Of a stretch of DNA of 64,000 bases, positions 8,460 to 19,016 are shown piece by piece. This DNA comes from Arenimonas sp. (GTDB lineage Bacteria > Pseudomonadota > Gammaproteobacteria > Xanthomonadales > Xanthomonadaceae), in assembly GCA_026398695.1 (NCBI GenBank), contig JAPLSJ010000131.1:24056-88055 (forward strand). The letters run 5' to 3'. A program made the position numbers and the translations under genes. The notes beneath the pieces were generated by a model. That model was given only the letters and a program-made list of their open reading frames with translations, was not told the DNA's origin and did no database searches. Position 1 is the first letter of the stretch, and each line of letters begins with the position of its first letter.

Positions 8460-10112
8460 TCAGGCCGGGGCGCAGCCGGCCAGGGCGTCGAGTTCCGGGC
8501 GGTAGGCGGCGGTCTGCAGGTTCAGCAGGCCCAGCACGGTGTGGAAGAAGTGGTCGTGGCTGATGGCCGCGCCGCTGCGGGCGGTGGCGCAGCCGGTGTC
8601 CAGGCCGCGCCAGTCCAGGAAGGGCCGTGACGTCCACAGCAGCATCGGCACCTGGGTCTGTTCGTCGGGGGCAAGCATGTACGGGGCGCCGTGCAGGTAC
8701 ATGCCGTTCTCGCCGGTGGACTCGCCGTGGTCGGACACGTACAGCAGGGCCGATGCGCGCTTGGACGCGTTCTGCTCGAGCAGCGTCACCAGGCTGGCCA
8801 ATACGTGGTCGGTGTACAGGATGGTGTTGTCGTAGCTGTTGCGGATCTGTTCGGCGCTGCATGACTGCAGCGCCACGCTGTCGCAGGTGGGCGTGAACCG
8901 GCGGAATGCGGCGGGATAGCGCTTGAAGTACGCCGGCCCGTGGCTGCCCAGCTGGTGCAGCACATAGACCTTGTCGCCCGAATCGCGGGCCAGTTCGGCG
9001 CGCAGGTGCTGCACCAGGATTTCGTCCAGGCAGCCGTCCACGTCGCACAGGCCGGTGCTGTCGAAGTTCGCCATGTCCTCTTCGCGCTGGCGGGTGGCGA
9101 TGCCCTTGCTGCCGGTGTTGTTGTCTTCCCATTCCACCGCGAAGCCGGCATGGGAGATCACGTCGAGCAGGTTCTCGGATGAGTTCGCCGCTGATTCGCT
9201 GTAGCCGGCGCGGCCAAGGTTGGAAAACATGCACGGCAGCGACGTGGCGGTGTTGGTGCCGCAGCTCGAGACGTTGCCGAAGTAGGTCACCCCGCGCGTG
9301 GCCAGCTCGGGGTTGGTCTGGCGCGCATAGCCGCCAAGGCTGAAGCTGGCCGCGCGCGCGGATTCGCCGATCACCACCACCAGCAGCCGCGGCCGCGCGT
9401 CGGGATAGCGGGTGCCGCCGCGTGCGTCCCGGCCGAGCGCGGCCGCGATCACCGGTACGGCCGGCGCACGGTGCTTGGCGTAGCCGCGCACCGCGTTGAA
9501 CAGGTTGCCCGGCGTGGCCAGGTGGCGCAGCTGGGCGTGGTTGCGCGCGGTGGATGCCATCTCGCGCGAGAACGGCAGCACCGCCAGCCCGATCAGCGCC
9601 AGCGCGCCGAGCATCATCAGTGCACGCGACAGCAGCTCACGCGGCCACGCACGATACTCGACCCGCACCCACCACAGCGCCGCAGCCGGCACCACGCCCA
9701 GCACGACCAGGTAAACCACCATCTTCCACGACAGCCACTGGGCGCCCTCGCGCGCGTTGGTTTCCAGCACGCTCTGCAGTGCGTGGCGGTCCACCACCAC
9801 GCCGTAGCTGTCGATGAAGTACGCCGCCGCGGCCGACAGCGCAAGCACCAGCGTCAGCGCCGGGCGCTGCACGAACCGCCACGCCACCAGCGACAGCAGC
9901 AGCACGTTGAAGCCCACCATCAGGGCGCCCGCCGCCACCAGGAACAGCGCGCCGCGCAGGCCCGGCGGCAGGTCCGCCGCCGCCAGGTGCTTCCAGAAAC
10001 CGGCGCTGTAGACCAGGGCGAAAAGCACCGAAACGATCGCCGTCAGCTGGTTCGCCGACAGCGTGAGGCGCTTGCGCGGGATCGACTTCGTGGCTTTGCC
10101 GCGGAACAACAT
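8460..10112 (-). CDS. eptA: EptA-family lipid A phosphoethanolamine transferase
   Basis: 550 residues, the size of EptA/MCR enzymes. About five N-terminal transmembrane helices (residues 20-180) precede a periplasmic sulfatase-fold domain. The catalytic features are visible: zinc-ligand Glu250 in VVIGESARA, the nucleophile region SCGTNTATS (Thr288 by alignment), SDHGES and QLGSHGP. Many cysteines in the periplasmic domain fit the disulfide-rich family. The enzyme adds phosphoethanolamine to lipid A, which lowers cationic peptide binding. It is a chromosomal gene among housekeeping genes, so transfer is not suggested. No two-component regulator is adjacent. Confidence 0.93.
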   Translation of the reverse strand: MLFRGKATKSIPRKRLTLSANQLTAIVSVLFALVYSAGFWKHLAAADLPPGLRGALFLVAAGALMVGFNVLLLSLVAWRFVQRPALTLVLALSAAAAYFIDSYGVVVDRHALQSVLETNAREGAQWLSWKMVVYLVVLGVVPAAALWWVRVEYRAWPRELLSRALMMLGALALIGLAVLPFSREMASTARNHAQLRHLATPGNLFNAVRGYAKHRAPAVPVIAAALGRDARGGTRYPDARPRLLVVVIGESARAASFSLGGYARQTNPELATRGVTYFGNVSSCGTNTATSLPCMFSNLGRAGYSESAANSSENLLDVISHAGFAVEWEDNNTGSKGIATRQREEDMANFDSTGLCDVDGCLDEILVQHLRAELARDSGDKVYVLHQLGSHGPAYFKRYPAAFRRFTPTCDSVALQSCSAEQIRNSYDNTILYTDHVLASLVTLLEQNASKRASALLYVSDHGESTGENGMYLHGAPYMLAPDEQTQVPMLLWTSRPFLDWRGLDTGCATARSGAAISHDHFFHTVLGLLNLQTAAYRPELDALAGCAPA

Positions 10113-10255
10113 TCAGCACCATCCCACATACGCCGGCCCAGTGCGGGCGATGCGGCATCTTGGGCGGCTGGCATTAAGACAGCCTTAGGCGCATGTTCGG
10201 ATGGCGTTAACGAAAGCGGCCTTCACGCCGCGTTTATTTTCACCAAGGCGCCGCG

Positions 10256-11095
10256 CTAGCCGTCGGGCAGGCGATCGTCTTCGATGTCGAAGCGCACGCT
10301 CACCACCGCCTGGCCCGGCCCCGGTTGATCCGCAGGCAGGGCCACGCGCCAGCGGCGCGCGGCGTTCACGGCGGCCTTGTCCAGCACGATGCTTCGCGAG
10401 CTTTGGTGAACCCACGCGTCGCGAACCTCGCCGCAGGCGTTGAAGGCCAGCGCGATCCAGACCACGCCTTCGCTGCTTCGCGCCAGGGCCACCGGCGGGA
10501 AGCGCGGCGCGGGCATGTGCACCGGGCCGGGTTCGCAGGGTCCGTCGGTGAGGATGCGAAGCCACTGCGCCCAGTTGGCCTGCTGCGTGGGGCGCGGTGG
10601 AAGCAGTTCGGCCAGTTCGCGCCGAAGCGCCAGGCAGTCGCCGGCGTCGTCGTCGCAGTAGATCTGCACGTTCACCCGGTACGGCGGCGTTTCGGAAAGC
10701 ACCAGCCGCCAGGCCGCGTGCGGCAGGTCCGCACCCTCGCGCGCCTGGAATCGCCACTGACCGGCGTACTCGCCTTCGTCGGCGCTGAGTTCGACGTAGG
10801 GGAGCGGCGCCGTCGGGTTCTCGGAAAGCCGCACCGCCATGGTGGACACCCCCACCGGCTCGGTCAGGTAAGGCCGGCCGGAGCGCAGCACGGCGTCCCA
10901 TGCCGCCGCCAGTTCGGACGGTGGCCTCGGCGGGCCCACTGCCAGCCAGTCCGGCAGCGCCGGGGCCGCGTCCTGCAAGGCGGCCGGGGTTGGCGCCGGG
11001 GCCGCGGTTTGCGCGTTCGCCGCGGTCGCGGCGAACGCGCCCAGCATCAGCAAGGCTGCGCGCGCAAGGTTCGGTGCCGCCGCGCCAGGAGCCAT
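10256..11095 (-). CDS. Exported protein with C-terminal TonB-like domain
   Basis: 279 residues from the ATG at 11095, which is preceded by GAGG lying across the accC stop. The N-terminus is a cleavable-looking signal peptide (to about residue 29, ANAQ) rather than a TonB anchor helix. The last 80 residues (PRFPPVALARSSEGVV ... AARRWRV) match the TonB C-terminal fold. There is no Pro/Lys spacer, so it is unlikely to be a classical energy transducer. A periplasmic TonB-fold protein of unknown role is more likely. It appears co-transcribed with accB and accC, for which no reason is visible. Confidence 0.8.
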   Translation of the reverse strand: MAPGAAAPNLARAALLMLGAFAATAANAQTAAPAPTPAALQDAAPALPDWLAVGPPRPPSELAAAWDAVLRSGRPYLTEPVGVSTMAVRLSENPTAPLPYVELSADEGEYAGQWRFQAREGADLPHAAWRLVLSETPPYRVNVQIYCDDDAGDCLALRRELAELLPPRPTQQANWAQWLRILTDGPCEPGPVHMPAPRFPPVALARSSEGVVWIALAFNACGEVRDAWVHQSSRSIVLDKAAVNAARRWRVALPADQPGPGQAVVSVRFDIEDDRLPDG

Positions 11096-11099
11096 TGCC

Positions 11100-12467
<1,368 letters not shown>

Positions 12468-12478
12468 GGGCGTGGCCT

Positions 12479-12949
12479 TCAGCTGATGACGAACATGGGC
12501 TCGTCGAACTCGATCGGCTGGCCGTTCTTGACCAGGACAGCGCGAACGGTGCCCGAGACATCGGCTTCGATCGGGTTGAACATCTTCATCGCTTCGATGA
12601 TGCCCAGGGTGTCGCCGGCCTTCACCGACTGGCCCACCTTCACGAACGGCGGCTTGTCGGGGCTCTGGGACTCGTAGAAGGTGCCGACCATCGGCGAGCG
12701 CACGGTGTGGCCATCGGGCACGTCCTTGGTGGACTTGCCCACGGCGTCGGCCGACAGCGCCGGGGCCGGCGCGGCGGGCGCCGCGGGACGCGGGGCTTCA
12801 ACTTGCTGCACGGGCGCCGGGGCGGCCATCACGGTGCCGCGCGGCACCCGGGCCAGGCGCACGGACTCCTCGCCTTCCTTGATTTCGATTTCGGCGAGGT
12901 TGGATTCCTCGAGCAGGTCGATGAGTTTCTTGATCTTGCGAAGGTCCAT
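12479..12949 (-). CDS. accB: Biotin carboxyl carrier protein of acetyl-CoA carboxylase
   Basis: 156 residues. The N-terminal helical region [16 protein letters not shown], an Ala/Pro-rich linker (about 42-70) and the C-terminal biotinyl domain are in the usual order. The biotin-accepting lysine is Lys122 in EAMKMF. It is paired with accC immediately downstream. aroQ lies 46 bp upstream on the same strand, the arrangement aroQ-accB-accC common in gammaproteobacteria. Confidence 0.99.
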   Translation of the reverse strand: MDLRKIKKLIDLLEESNLAEIEIKEGEESVRLARVPRGTVMAAPAPVQQVEAPRPAAPAAPAPALSADAVGKSTKDVPDGHTVRSPMVGTFYESQSPDKPPFVKVGQSVKAGDTLGIIEAMKMFNPIEADVSGTVRAVLVKNGQPIEFDEPMFVIS

Positions 12950-12995
12950 GCCGGCCTCGTCTTGGTGTTGTGGAAAGGGGGAAGGGCGGCCGGGC

Positions 12996-13457
12996 TTACG
13001 CGCCGGCCGGGGTGCCGCCGGTGGACAGCCGCTTGATGGCCGCCTCCAGCGCGTAGGAATAACTGTCGGCCCCGAAGCCGCTCACCACGCCCAGCGCCAG
13101 GCTGGAGAAATAGCTGTGCTGGCGGAAGGGCTCGCGGGCGTGCGGGTTGGAAAGGTGCACTTCGATGAAGGGCAGGGCCACGGCCGCCAGCGCGTCGCGC
13201 AGGGCCACCGATGTGTGCGTGAAGGCGGCCGGGTTGATCAGGATGAAGGCGGTGCCGTCGCGGCGGGCGGCCTGCACCCGGTCCACCAGCACGTGCTCGG
13301 CGTTGGACTGGAAGCTTTCCAGCGCATGGCCGGCGGCCTGGGCGCGTTGGGCCAGCCGCTGGTCGATGTCCGCCAGCGTGGCATGGCCATAGATGCCCGG
13401 CTCGCGTTCACCGAGCAGGTTCAGGTTGGGACCATGCAGTACCAGGATCTTCGCCAC
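12996..13457 (-). CDS. aroQ: Type II 3-dehydroquinate dehydratase
   Basis: 153 residues from a GTG start, giving the canonical N-terminus (M)[16 protein letters not shown] strong GGGGAGGT Shine-Dalgarno lies just upstream of this GTG and decides it against the longer in-frame extension to 13493. The catalytic tyrosine lies in GIYG (Tyr23). [10 protein letters not shown] and [11 protein letters not shown] carry the other active-site residues. The enzyme dehydrates 3-dehydroquinate in the shikimate pathway. Confidence 0.96.
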   Translation of the reverse strand: MAKILVLHGPNLNLLGEREPGIYGHATLADIDQRLAQRAQAAGHALESFQSNAEHVLVDRVQAARRDGTAFILINPAAFTHTSVALRDALAAVALPFIEVHLSNPHAREPFRQHSYFSSLALGVVSGFGADSYSYALEAAIKRLSTGGTPAGA

Positions 13458-13562
13458 GCCGACCTCCCCAGGGGAGGCACAGTCTGCCGGCAAGCCGGGG
13501 ACCTGTCCAGACGATACCCGCGACTTCGCGGATTTTAACGGGCGTTTGAATTCCCGTTGGCG

Positions 13563-14117
13563 CTAGTCCGCAGCCCAGCGGCGCACCGCTTCGGCGTCCG
13601 GGAAGGCGCCGTAGTGTGTTTTCACCAGGCGGCCCTGTGCGTCCAGCAGCACGGTGTAGGGCAGGATGCCACGGGCATTGCCCAGCCGCACCGAGCTGTC
13701 GGCCAGGCCGGCGGTTTCCAGCAGCAGCGGGAAGGCCACCGGCACCTGGCGCTGGAAGGCCAGCGCGTCTTCGCGGACGTCGAGCGCGATGCCGATGACT
13801 TGCACGCCGTTGGCACCCTGTTTCGCGGCGAAGGCGTCGAGTGCCGGCATTTCCTCGCGGCACGGGCCGCACCAGCTGGCCCAGTAGTTGATCAGGCGCG
13901 GCCGGCCGGGGCCCGAGACGGTGAAGGGTTCACCGCTCTCGAGTTCGGGCAGGACCAGCAAGGGCAGCAGGTCGCCTTCCTTCACCACCGTGACGCCCGG
14001 CGGCGGCGCCTTTTCGGCGGGGATCAGCACGCGATGGCCGAGCCACCAGCCCAGCCCCGCGCTCACGGCGGCCAGCACCGCGATGGCCACCCAGGTCAAA
14101 ACGGCCTGGCGATTCAT
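13563..14117 (-). CDS. TlpA/DsbE-like periplasmic thioredoxin
   Basis: 184 residues. An N-terminal membrane anchor or uncleaved signal (about 7-29) is followed by a thioredoxin domain with active site WCGPC (Cys83, Cys86) and the cis-proline region GILPYTV. It begins one base after the dsbD stop (TGA C ATG), so the two are surely co-expressed. DsbD most likely supplies electrons to it. Roles of the family include cytochrome c maturation and general periplasmic disulfide reduction; which applies cannot be decided here. Confidence 0.92.
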   Translation of the reverse strand: MNRQAVLTWVAIAVLAAVSAGLGWWLGHRVLIPAEKAPPPGVTVVKEGDLLPLLVLPELESGEPFTVSGPGRPRLINYWASWCGPCREEMPALDAFAAKQGANGVQVIGIALDVREDALAFQRQVPVAFPLLLETAGLADSSVRLGNARGILPYTVLLDAQGRLVKTHYGAFPDAEAVRRWAAD

Positions 14118-14118
14118 G

Positions 14119-16260
14119 TCAGCGCGCGGCCTCGGCGAGGGCCTGTTCCACCGTGGCCTGGGTCAGCACGGCCGGCAGCACCACCGGCTCGCCCTGGCGC
14201 GGGTAGACCACGTACAGCGGCACGCCCACGGCGCCGTGCGATTCGAGGAAGGCGGTGATTTCCGGGTCCACGTCGGTCCAGTCGCCCTTCATGTAGACGG
14301 CGCCGGCGGCGTCGAGCGCGGTGCGGAAGCCGTCGCGGGCCAGCACGGTCTTTTCGTTGGCCTTGCAGGTGACGCACCAGTCGGCGGTCATGTTCACGAA
14401 CACCACGCGGCCGTCGCGGCGCAGCTGCGCCAGGGCGTTGGCCGAGTAGGCCACCACGCCGGTCTCGGCGGCCGCGGCGCGCTCGGGCGTGGGCATGCGC
14501 TGCACCATCACCACCGTCCACAGCGAGGCCAGCACCAGGCCGGCGGCCAGCACGCGGGGCAGCATGCGCTCGCGCCAGCTTGCCTTTTCCCACCACCACA
14601 GGCCCAGCGCCAGCACCACCGCGCCCACCAGCACCAGGCCAATGGCGTCGGCGCCGCGCTGCTTGGCCAGCACCCACAGCAGCCACACCGCGGTGAGGTA
14701 CATCGGGAAGGCCAGCACCTGCTTGAAGGTGTCCATCCACGCGCCCGGCCGCGGCAGGCGGTCGGCCAGCGCCGGCACGAAGCCAATCAGCAGGAAGGGC
14801 AGGGCCAGGCCCAGTCCCAGGAACACGAACACCAGGATCGCCACCGCCGGCGAGGCCGCGAACGCGAACGCCAGCGCCGTGCCCATGAACGGCGCCGTGC
14901 AGGGGCTGGCCACCACCACCGCCAGCACGCCGGTGAAAAAATCACCCGCCGGGCCGGACTTCTCGGTGAGCGACTGGCCGGTGCCGGCCAGCGAGGCACC
15001 GAAGGTCACCACGCCCGACATCGACAGCCCGATCGCCACCATCACCAGCGCCAGCGCGGCGATGACGCCCGGCTGCTGCAGCTGGAAGCCCCAGCCCAGC
15101 GCCAGGCCGGCCTGCCGCAGCGCCAGCGCGATCGCGCCTACCGCGGCGAAGCTGGCCAGCACGCCGGCCGTGTACCACAGCGCCTGGCGCTTGGCCTGGC
15201 CGCCGCCCTGCGCCAGCGACACCGCCTTGAGCGACAGCACGGGCAGCACGCAGGGCATCAGGTTGAGGATCAGGCCGCCGCCCAGGGCCAGCAGCAGCGC
15301 CGCCCACAGCGGCGTGGCGTCGCGCACGGGCGGGGTTTCGCGGGCGTCGGCGCTGGCCGTGTCGCTGGCCAGCGTGCCGCCGGCGGGCAGCTGCAGGGCC
15401 ACGGTGCGGGTCATCGGCGGGTAGCAGATGCCTTCTTCCTGGCAGCCCTGGAAGGTGACCGTGAGCGTGGCCGGCATCGCGCCGGTGTCGGTGCGCAGCA
15501 CGGGCAGCGGCACGTCCACGGCGTCGAAATAAACCTGCACGTCGCCGAAGTGTTCGTCGAAATGCGGCTTGGACGGCGGCCAGGCAATGGCGCCGGCGCG
15601 CGCGCCCGTTGCCTCCAGCAGCACCGTGGTGCGGTCGCGGTAAACGTAATAGCCCGGCGCCGGCGTGAAGCGCAGCAGCAGCTGGTCGGGCGTGTCCACG
15701 ATGGCTTCGAACTGGAAGGCCTGCGCTTCCGGCAGCGGCAGTCCCTCGCTGGCGCCCGGCGTGGCCGGCCCGCCGAACAGGTCGCCGCCGCGCGGTGCGT
15801 CCAGCGAGATCAGGCCGCCGGCCGGCGCCGCGACGCCCGCAGGCAAGGCGATGGTGAGCACCTTGGCATGCGGCGGGTAGCAGATGCCCACGTCGGCGCA
15901 GCCCTGGTACTTCACCTTCACCTGCACCGTGTCGGCGCTGGCCGTGCCCTCGAGGGTGCCGGTGACCGAGCTGCGGTAGGTTTCCACGTCGCCGAAGAAT
16001 TCGTCGGTGTAGGCGTTGCCCTTGGGCAGCGCCAGCGGACCCGACGCGGTGAAGCCGGCCTGCGGCTCGGCGCCCATGCGGTGCCTGTAGAGGTAATACC
16101 CGTCGGCGATCTTCCAGGTGAATTCCAGCCGGCCGCGGTCGCTGGCCTGCGCGGTGAGCGCGAAGGCTTCGTCGATGGGCAGCAGGTCTTCCTCGTCCAA
16201 GGCCTGGGCGGCCGGGGAAAGCAGCAGTGCGGCCGCCAGGGCCAACAGCCAACGGGTCAT
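14119..16260 (-). CDS. dsbD: Thiol:disulfide interchange protein DsbD with duplicated N-domain
   Basis: 713 residues, longer than the roughly 565 of E. coli DsbD. A signal peptide (1-20) is followed by two tandem N-terminal DsbD domains: GYYLYRHRM ... QGCADVGICYPP (about 40-142) and GYYVYRDRT ... QGCQEEGICYPP (about 190-294). Each has the redox cysteine pair (Cys121/127 and Cys273/279). The membrane domain (about 318-590) has Cys337 in LMPCVLP and Cys454 in ASPCTAP. The C-terminal thioredoxin domain has CVTC (Cys629/632). It transfers electrons from cytoplasmic thioredoxin to the periplasm. The duplicated acceptor domain is the unusual feature. Confidence 0.97.
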   Translation of the reverse strand: MTRWLLALAAALLLSPAAQALDEEDLLPIDEAFALTAQASDRGRLEFTWKIADGYYLYRHRMGAEPQAGFTASGPLALPKGNAYTDEFFGDVETYRSSVTGTLEGTASADTVQVKVKYQGCADVGICYPPHAKVLTIALPAGVAAPAGGLISLDAPRGGDLFGGPATPGASEGLPLPEAQAFQFEAIVDTPDQLLLRFTPAPGYYVYRDRTTVLLEATGARAGAIAWPPSKPHFDEHFGDVQVYFDAVDVPLPVLRTDTGAMPATLTVTFQGCQEEGICYPPMTRTVALQLPAGGTLASDTASADARETPPVRDATPLWAALLLALGGGLILNLMPCVLPVLSLKAVSLAQGGGQAKRQALWYTAGVLASFAAVGAIALALRQAGLALGWGFQLQQPGVIAALALVMVAIGLSMSGVVTFGASLAGTGQSLTEKSGPAGDFFTGVLAVVVASPCTAPFMGTALAFAFAASPAVAILVFVFLGLGLALPFLLIGFVPALADRLPRPGAWMDTFKQVLAFPMYLTAVWLLWVLAKQRGADAIGLVLVGAVVLALGLWWWEKASWRERMLPRVLAAGLVLASLWTVVMVQRMPTPERAAAAETGVVAYSANALAQLRRDGRVVFVNMTADWCVTCKANEKTVLARDGFRTALDAAGAVYMKGDWTDVDPEITAFLESHGAVGVPLYVVYPRQGEPVVLPAVLTQATVEQALAEAAR

Positions 16261-16371
16261 GCGGAGTCTCGGGTGGGGGCGGGTCCGGCCAGGCGTTCCC
16301 GACCGGACTCTACGACCGCCAGTATCCCCGGAAGTTCGTCGCCAAGGCGAGAACGCCCCCGGCGGCGACCC

Positions 16372-16737
16372 TCAGGACCGGTCGGTCATGGCCTCCACGA
16401 AGTCCACCAGCGGCTGCTGCTCCGGGCTGCGCAGGGAGCGGAACGCCACCAGCAGCCGCTCCTCCAGCCCGCACTGGGCGTAGAAGTTGAGCATCATCGC
16501 CGGCGTCTCCTCGTCGCCGCCGATCCAGCGGCCGCCGCGGCCGGTGGCCAGCCATTCGAAGCTCACGGCGGTGGCCATGGCGATCTTGGCCATGTTGTCG
16601 GTGGTGGGCTTGGCGCCGTCCTTGCGCTCCCACTGCGCCACGGCGCTGCGGGCCACGCCCACGGCAATGGCCAGTTCGGACTGCGACATCTCGGCGCCTC
16701 GGCGCGCCTGCCTGATGCGGTTGAACAGAATCGTCAT
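16372..16737 (-). CDS. XRE-family transcriptional regulator
   Basis: 121 residues. The N-terminal Cro/C1-type helix-turn-helix (about 7-60, with MSQSELAIAVGVARSAVAQWE) is well formed, followed by a C-terminal region of about 60 residues that may dimerise. It sits between dsbD and the nuclease gene, transcribed alone on the minus strand. Its target is unknown. Similar small regulators are common as orphans in this family. Confidence 0.87.
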   Translation of the reverse strand: MTILFNRIRQARRGAEMSQSELAIAVGVARSAVAQWERKDGAKPTTDNMAKIAMATAVSFEWLATGRGGRWIGGDEETPAMMLNFYAQCGLEERLLVAFRSLRSPEQQPLVDFVEAMTDRS

Positions 16738-16936
16738 CGGTGTTTCCCCGGAAATACATCAATCGCACACCGCCGCGTCGCTTTGCATCGACGTCGTCGT
16801 GATCGCCGGGAACCGGAGCAAGTCCGCATGCGGCCTCCCCTGAGGACCGTGCGGCATCCGATGCCCGAGCAGGTTGGCCTGCGCGTGTTCGCGTCAGGCC
16901 GGCAGGGCTGCTGCCGTCAGTATTGCGGCAACCCGC

Positions 16937-17005
16937 ACCCTGCCCCGATTGTAGGGGCAGGGTCCGGTGTCCGTGCAAGCCAGGCCTGGGGCCCGGCTTG
17001 CACGG
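16937..17005 (-). terminator. Tandem hairpins after the endonuclease gene
   Basis: Two strong hairpins follow the nuclease stop codon (17010). One has an 11-bp stem, 16971-16981 with 16995-17005. The other has a 10-bp stem, 16937-16946 with 16954-16963, and a 7-nt loop. Neither is followed by a U tract, so they may be factor-assisted terminators or 3' stabilisers. The rest of the 272-bp gap (16738-17009) shows no gene. Confidence 0.5.
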
Positions 17006-17009
17006 TGTT

Positions 17010-18770
17010 TCAGTTGAGGCTGCAGGTGGCCGGCTTGGCCGAGGTGAACAGCGACGCCGTGGCCCACTCGGGGTGGTCGATGAACGGGTTGCGGTTGCCC
17101 TGGAAGCTGTAGATCACCTCGTTGCGCCCGCGCTCGGCGGCGTCCACCGGGTCGGCCTGGTGCCAGGCCAGCAGGGTGGACATCAGGCCCATGTAGGCCG
17201 GCGACGCCGAGGTGATGACGATCTGCGCGCGGTTGTCGGTCAGCTCCAGGTCCGGCTCGGTCTGGCCGGTGGTCGGGTGCAGGCCGCCTTCGTAGCGGAT
17301 GGCCATGTAGAGGATCGCGCGCGCCATGTCGCCCTTGCGCTTGCCCCACACTTCGAACGAGCCGCTGTTGCCGTCCGGACCCTTGAACCAGTTCGAGTTG
17401 CCCGGGTACACGCCGCTGCCGCCGCCCCGGCCGTTGTTCACCTCGGTGACGCGCTCGCCGCACTGGGCGCTGAGCGCGCAGTCGGCATAGGGCTTGTTGC
17501 CACGGTCGGCGTTGTAGCCGGTGTCGGTGAGGTAAAGCATGTGGGTGTCGGTGTACGGCGAGTGGGGCAGGCCCAGGTTGCCGGTGGCGCTGCCGAAGCC
17601 CAGCGAGTTGGGCCAGGTGTGTTCGCGGTTGTAGGTGATGCCGGTGCCGGTGCCCGCGCGCTCGCTGCCCTTGGCGAAGCTGCGGTTGCGGTAGGCGTCC
17701 AGGATGCGGCCGGCGTTGTTGGGATCCTCGTCGGCGATTTCCAGGATCGACCAGGCGCTGGTGCCGGTGCCGCTGTACGGGTACGCGGTGTGGCCGCGGA
17801 TGGTGGCGTGCAGCGAGCAGCGCAGCTGCGAGGCGCTGGAGGTGTTCACGCGGCTGTAGTAGCCCGTCTGCGCGGCCTCGGCGACGGTGAAGCCGACCGT
17901 GGCGTTCTGCGCGAGCTTGGCGCCGCCGGCGTCGGTGACCTGCGTGGCCACCACGGTGAGGGTGCAGGTTTCGCCGCTGCGCAGCGCCGTGTTGGTGCTG
18001 ATCAGGAAGCTGCTGCCGCTGGTGCCGCGGGTCAGGGCCACGTTGCCCGACAACGAGCACTGCAGGGTGATGGCGCCGGTGCCCAGGGTGACCGACTCAC
18101 TGAAGCTCACGCTCAGGTCGCCCGAGGCCGGGAAGCCGGTGGCGCCGTTGGCCGGCGTGGTGCCGGTGACGGTGGGCGGCGGATTGGGCGCGCTCACCAC
18201 CTGGCTGTTGTTGCAGGCGTTGAACTTCTGCGTGGCCGAGGCGCGCCAGGTGAAGCCGGCGTAGCCGGTGGCGGTGCCGCCCAGCTGCAGGGACGTGCCG
18301 GCGGCCGTGCTGTTGGTTTCCGACACCGGCAGGTTGACGCTGGTGCGCCCCGCGGCCGGGCCGTTGGAGGCCTTGATGGCGCCTTCGTAGCTCAGGAACT
18401 GCACCACCTGGCCGCTGGCGTTCACCAGGGCGAAGCCGTCGTTGGCGCCGTTCTGGATGCCGTTCACCGGGTAGGTGACCGTGGCCACGCGCACCGTGGC
18501 GCCGCAGGCCACCAGGCTGCCCGCGGGCACCAGGTCGTTGTCGTAGTAGGTGGCGGCCGTGGTGGAGCTGGTGCCGTTGTACAGATAGATGCGGTAGCCG
18601 CTGAGCGATTCGCCGGCAGTGGCCATCACCTCGACGCGCTCGCCGGTGTCGCCGGACGCGGTGCTGTCGTCGTAGTGGATTTCGTTGATGAACACTTCGG
18701 CGCGGGCGCCAAGCGGGGACAAGGCAGCGCAAAGCGCCAGGGCGGCCAGGCCGCGGTGGGTCATCGACAT
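17010..18770 (-). CDS. Secreted endonuclease I with lamin-tail and Ig-like domains
   Basis: 586 residues from the ATG at 18770, chosen because GGAG lies 8 nt upstream; the frame opens six codons earlier. Order: signal peptide (to about 24), lamin-tail domain (from VFINEIHYDD), a linker, an Ig-like Big_5/SwmB-type domain beginning PPTVTGTTPANGA, then an endonuclease I domain. The catalytic His-Me motif NREHTWPNS and the following SPYTDTHMLYL region are intact. The C-terminal segment has the family's GNRNPFIDHPEW. It should be an extracellular DNase/RNase used for nutrient acquisition or biofilm DNA. A perfect CRP/Clp-type site lies 74-89 bp upstream of the start. Confidence 0.92.
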   Translation of the reverse strand: MSMTHRGLAALALCAALSPLGARAEVFINEIHYDDSTASGDTGERVEVMATAGESLSGYRIYLYNGTSSTTAATYYDNDLVPAGSLVACGATVRVATVTYPVNGIQNGANDGFALVNASGQVVQFLSYEGAIKASNGPAAGRTSVNLPVSETNSTAAGTSLQLGGTATGYAGFTWRASATQKFNACNNSQVVSAPNPPPTVTGTTPANGATGFPASGDLSVSFSESVTLGTGAITLQCSLSGNVALTRGTSGSSFLISTNTALRSGETCTLTVVATQVTDAGGAKLAQNATVGFTVAEAAQTGYYSRVNTSSASQLRCSLHATIRGHTAYPYSGTGTSAWSILEIADEDPNNAGRILDAYRNRSFAKGSERAGTGTGITYNREHTWPNSLGFGSATGNLGLPHSPYTDTHMLYLTDTGYNADRGNKPYADCALSAQCGERVTEVNNGRGGGSGVYPGNSNWFKGPDGNSGSFEVWGKRKGDMARAILYMAIRYEGGLHPTTGQTEPDLELTDNRAQIVITSASPAYMGLMSTLLAWHQADPVDAAERGRNEVIYSFQGNRNPFIDHPEWATASLFTSAKPATCSLN

Positions 18771-18843
18771 CCGGTAACTCCAGTGCAAGGTTTGGAGGGG
18801 GGACTGCGGTGCCCGTGCCGGGCGGCCGATTGTGCCAGTGATT

Positions 18844-18859
18844 TGTGACAGCCGTCACA
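18844..18859. promoter_or_regulatory. Perfect CRP/Clp consensus site
   Basis: TGTGA-N6-TCACA, exact on both half sites, within a longer 8-bp perfect dyad (18842-18849 with 18854-18861). It lies upstream of the secreted endonuclease start at 18770. In xanthomonads the CRP-like protein Clp uses this consensus and controls extracellular enzymes. A CACAAT -10-like box (18829-18834, minus strand) would put the site near -30, so the sign of regulation is uncertain. Confidence 0.7.
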
Positions 18860-18870
18860 AAGGGCCGGGA

Positions 18871-18888
18871 ACGGGGTCAGGTCCACTT
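18871..18888. repeat. Possible solitary half of a GGGGTCAG-type repeat
   Basis: ACGGGGTCAGGTCCACTT shares the CGGGGTCAG core with the arms at 6455-6541, but no matching opposite arm is found in the following 130 bp. It lies between the CRP-type site and the toxin-antitoxin genes. It may be a decayed REP-like element, or chance. Confidence 0.35.
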
Positions 18889-19016
18889 ATTCCGGCGCGT
18901 TTGGCGCCGTTTCGCCAACGGGAGCGTATTTCGTACACACACACGGGCGTCCTCACTCGCTCGGCAAGGTACTGACGTCGTATAGTCGTCTTATTGACGC
19001 GACCGGGAAACTGGCC

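Noticed and set aside
8460..10112. Acquired mcr-type resistance gene
   Set aside because: It has the eptA fold, but host-like composition and housekeeping neighbours with no insertion sequence; best read as a chromosomal eptA.
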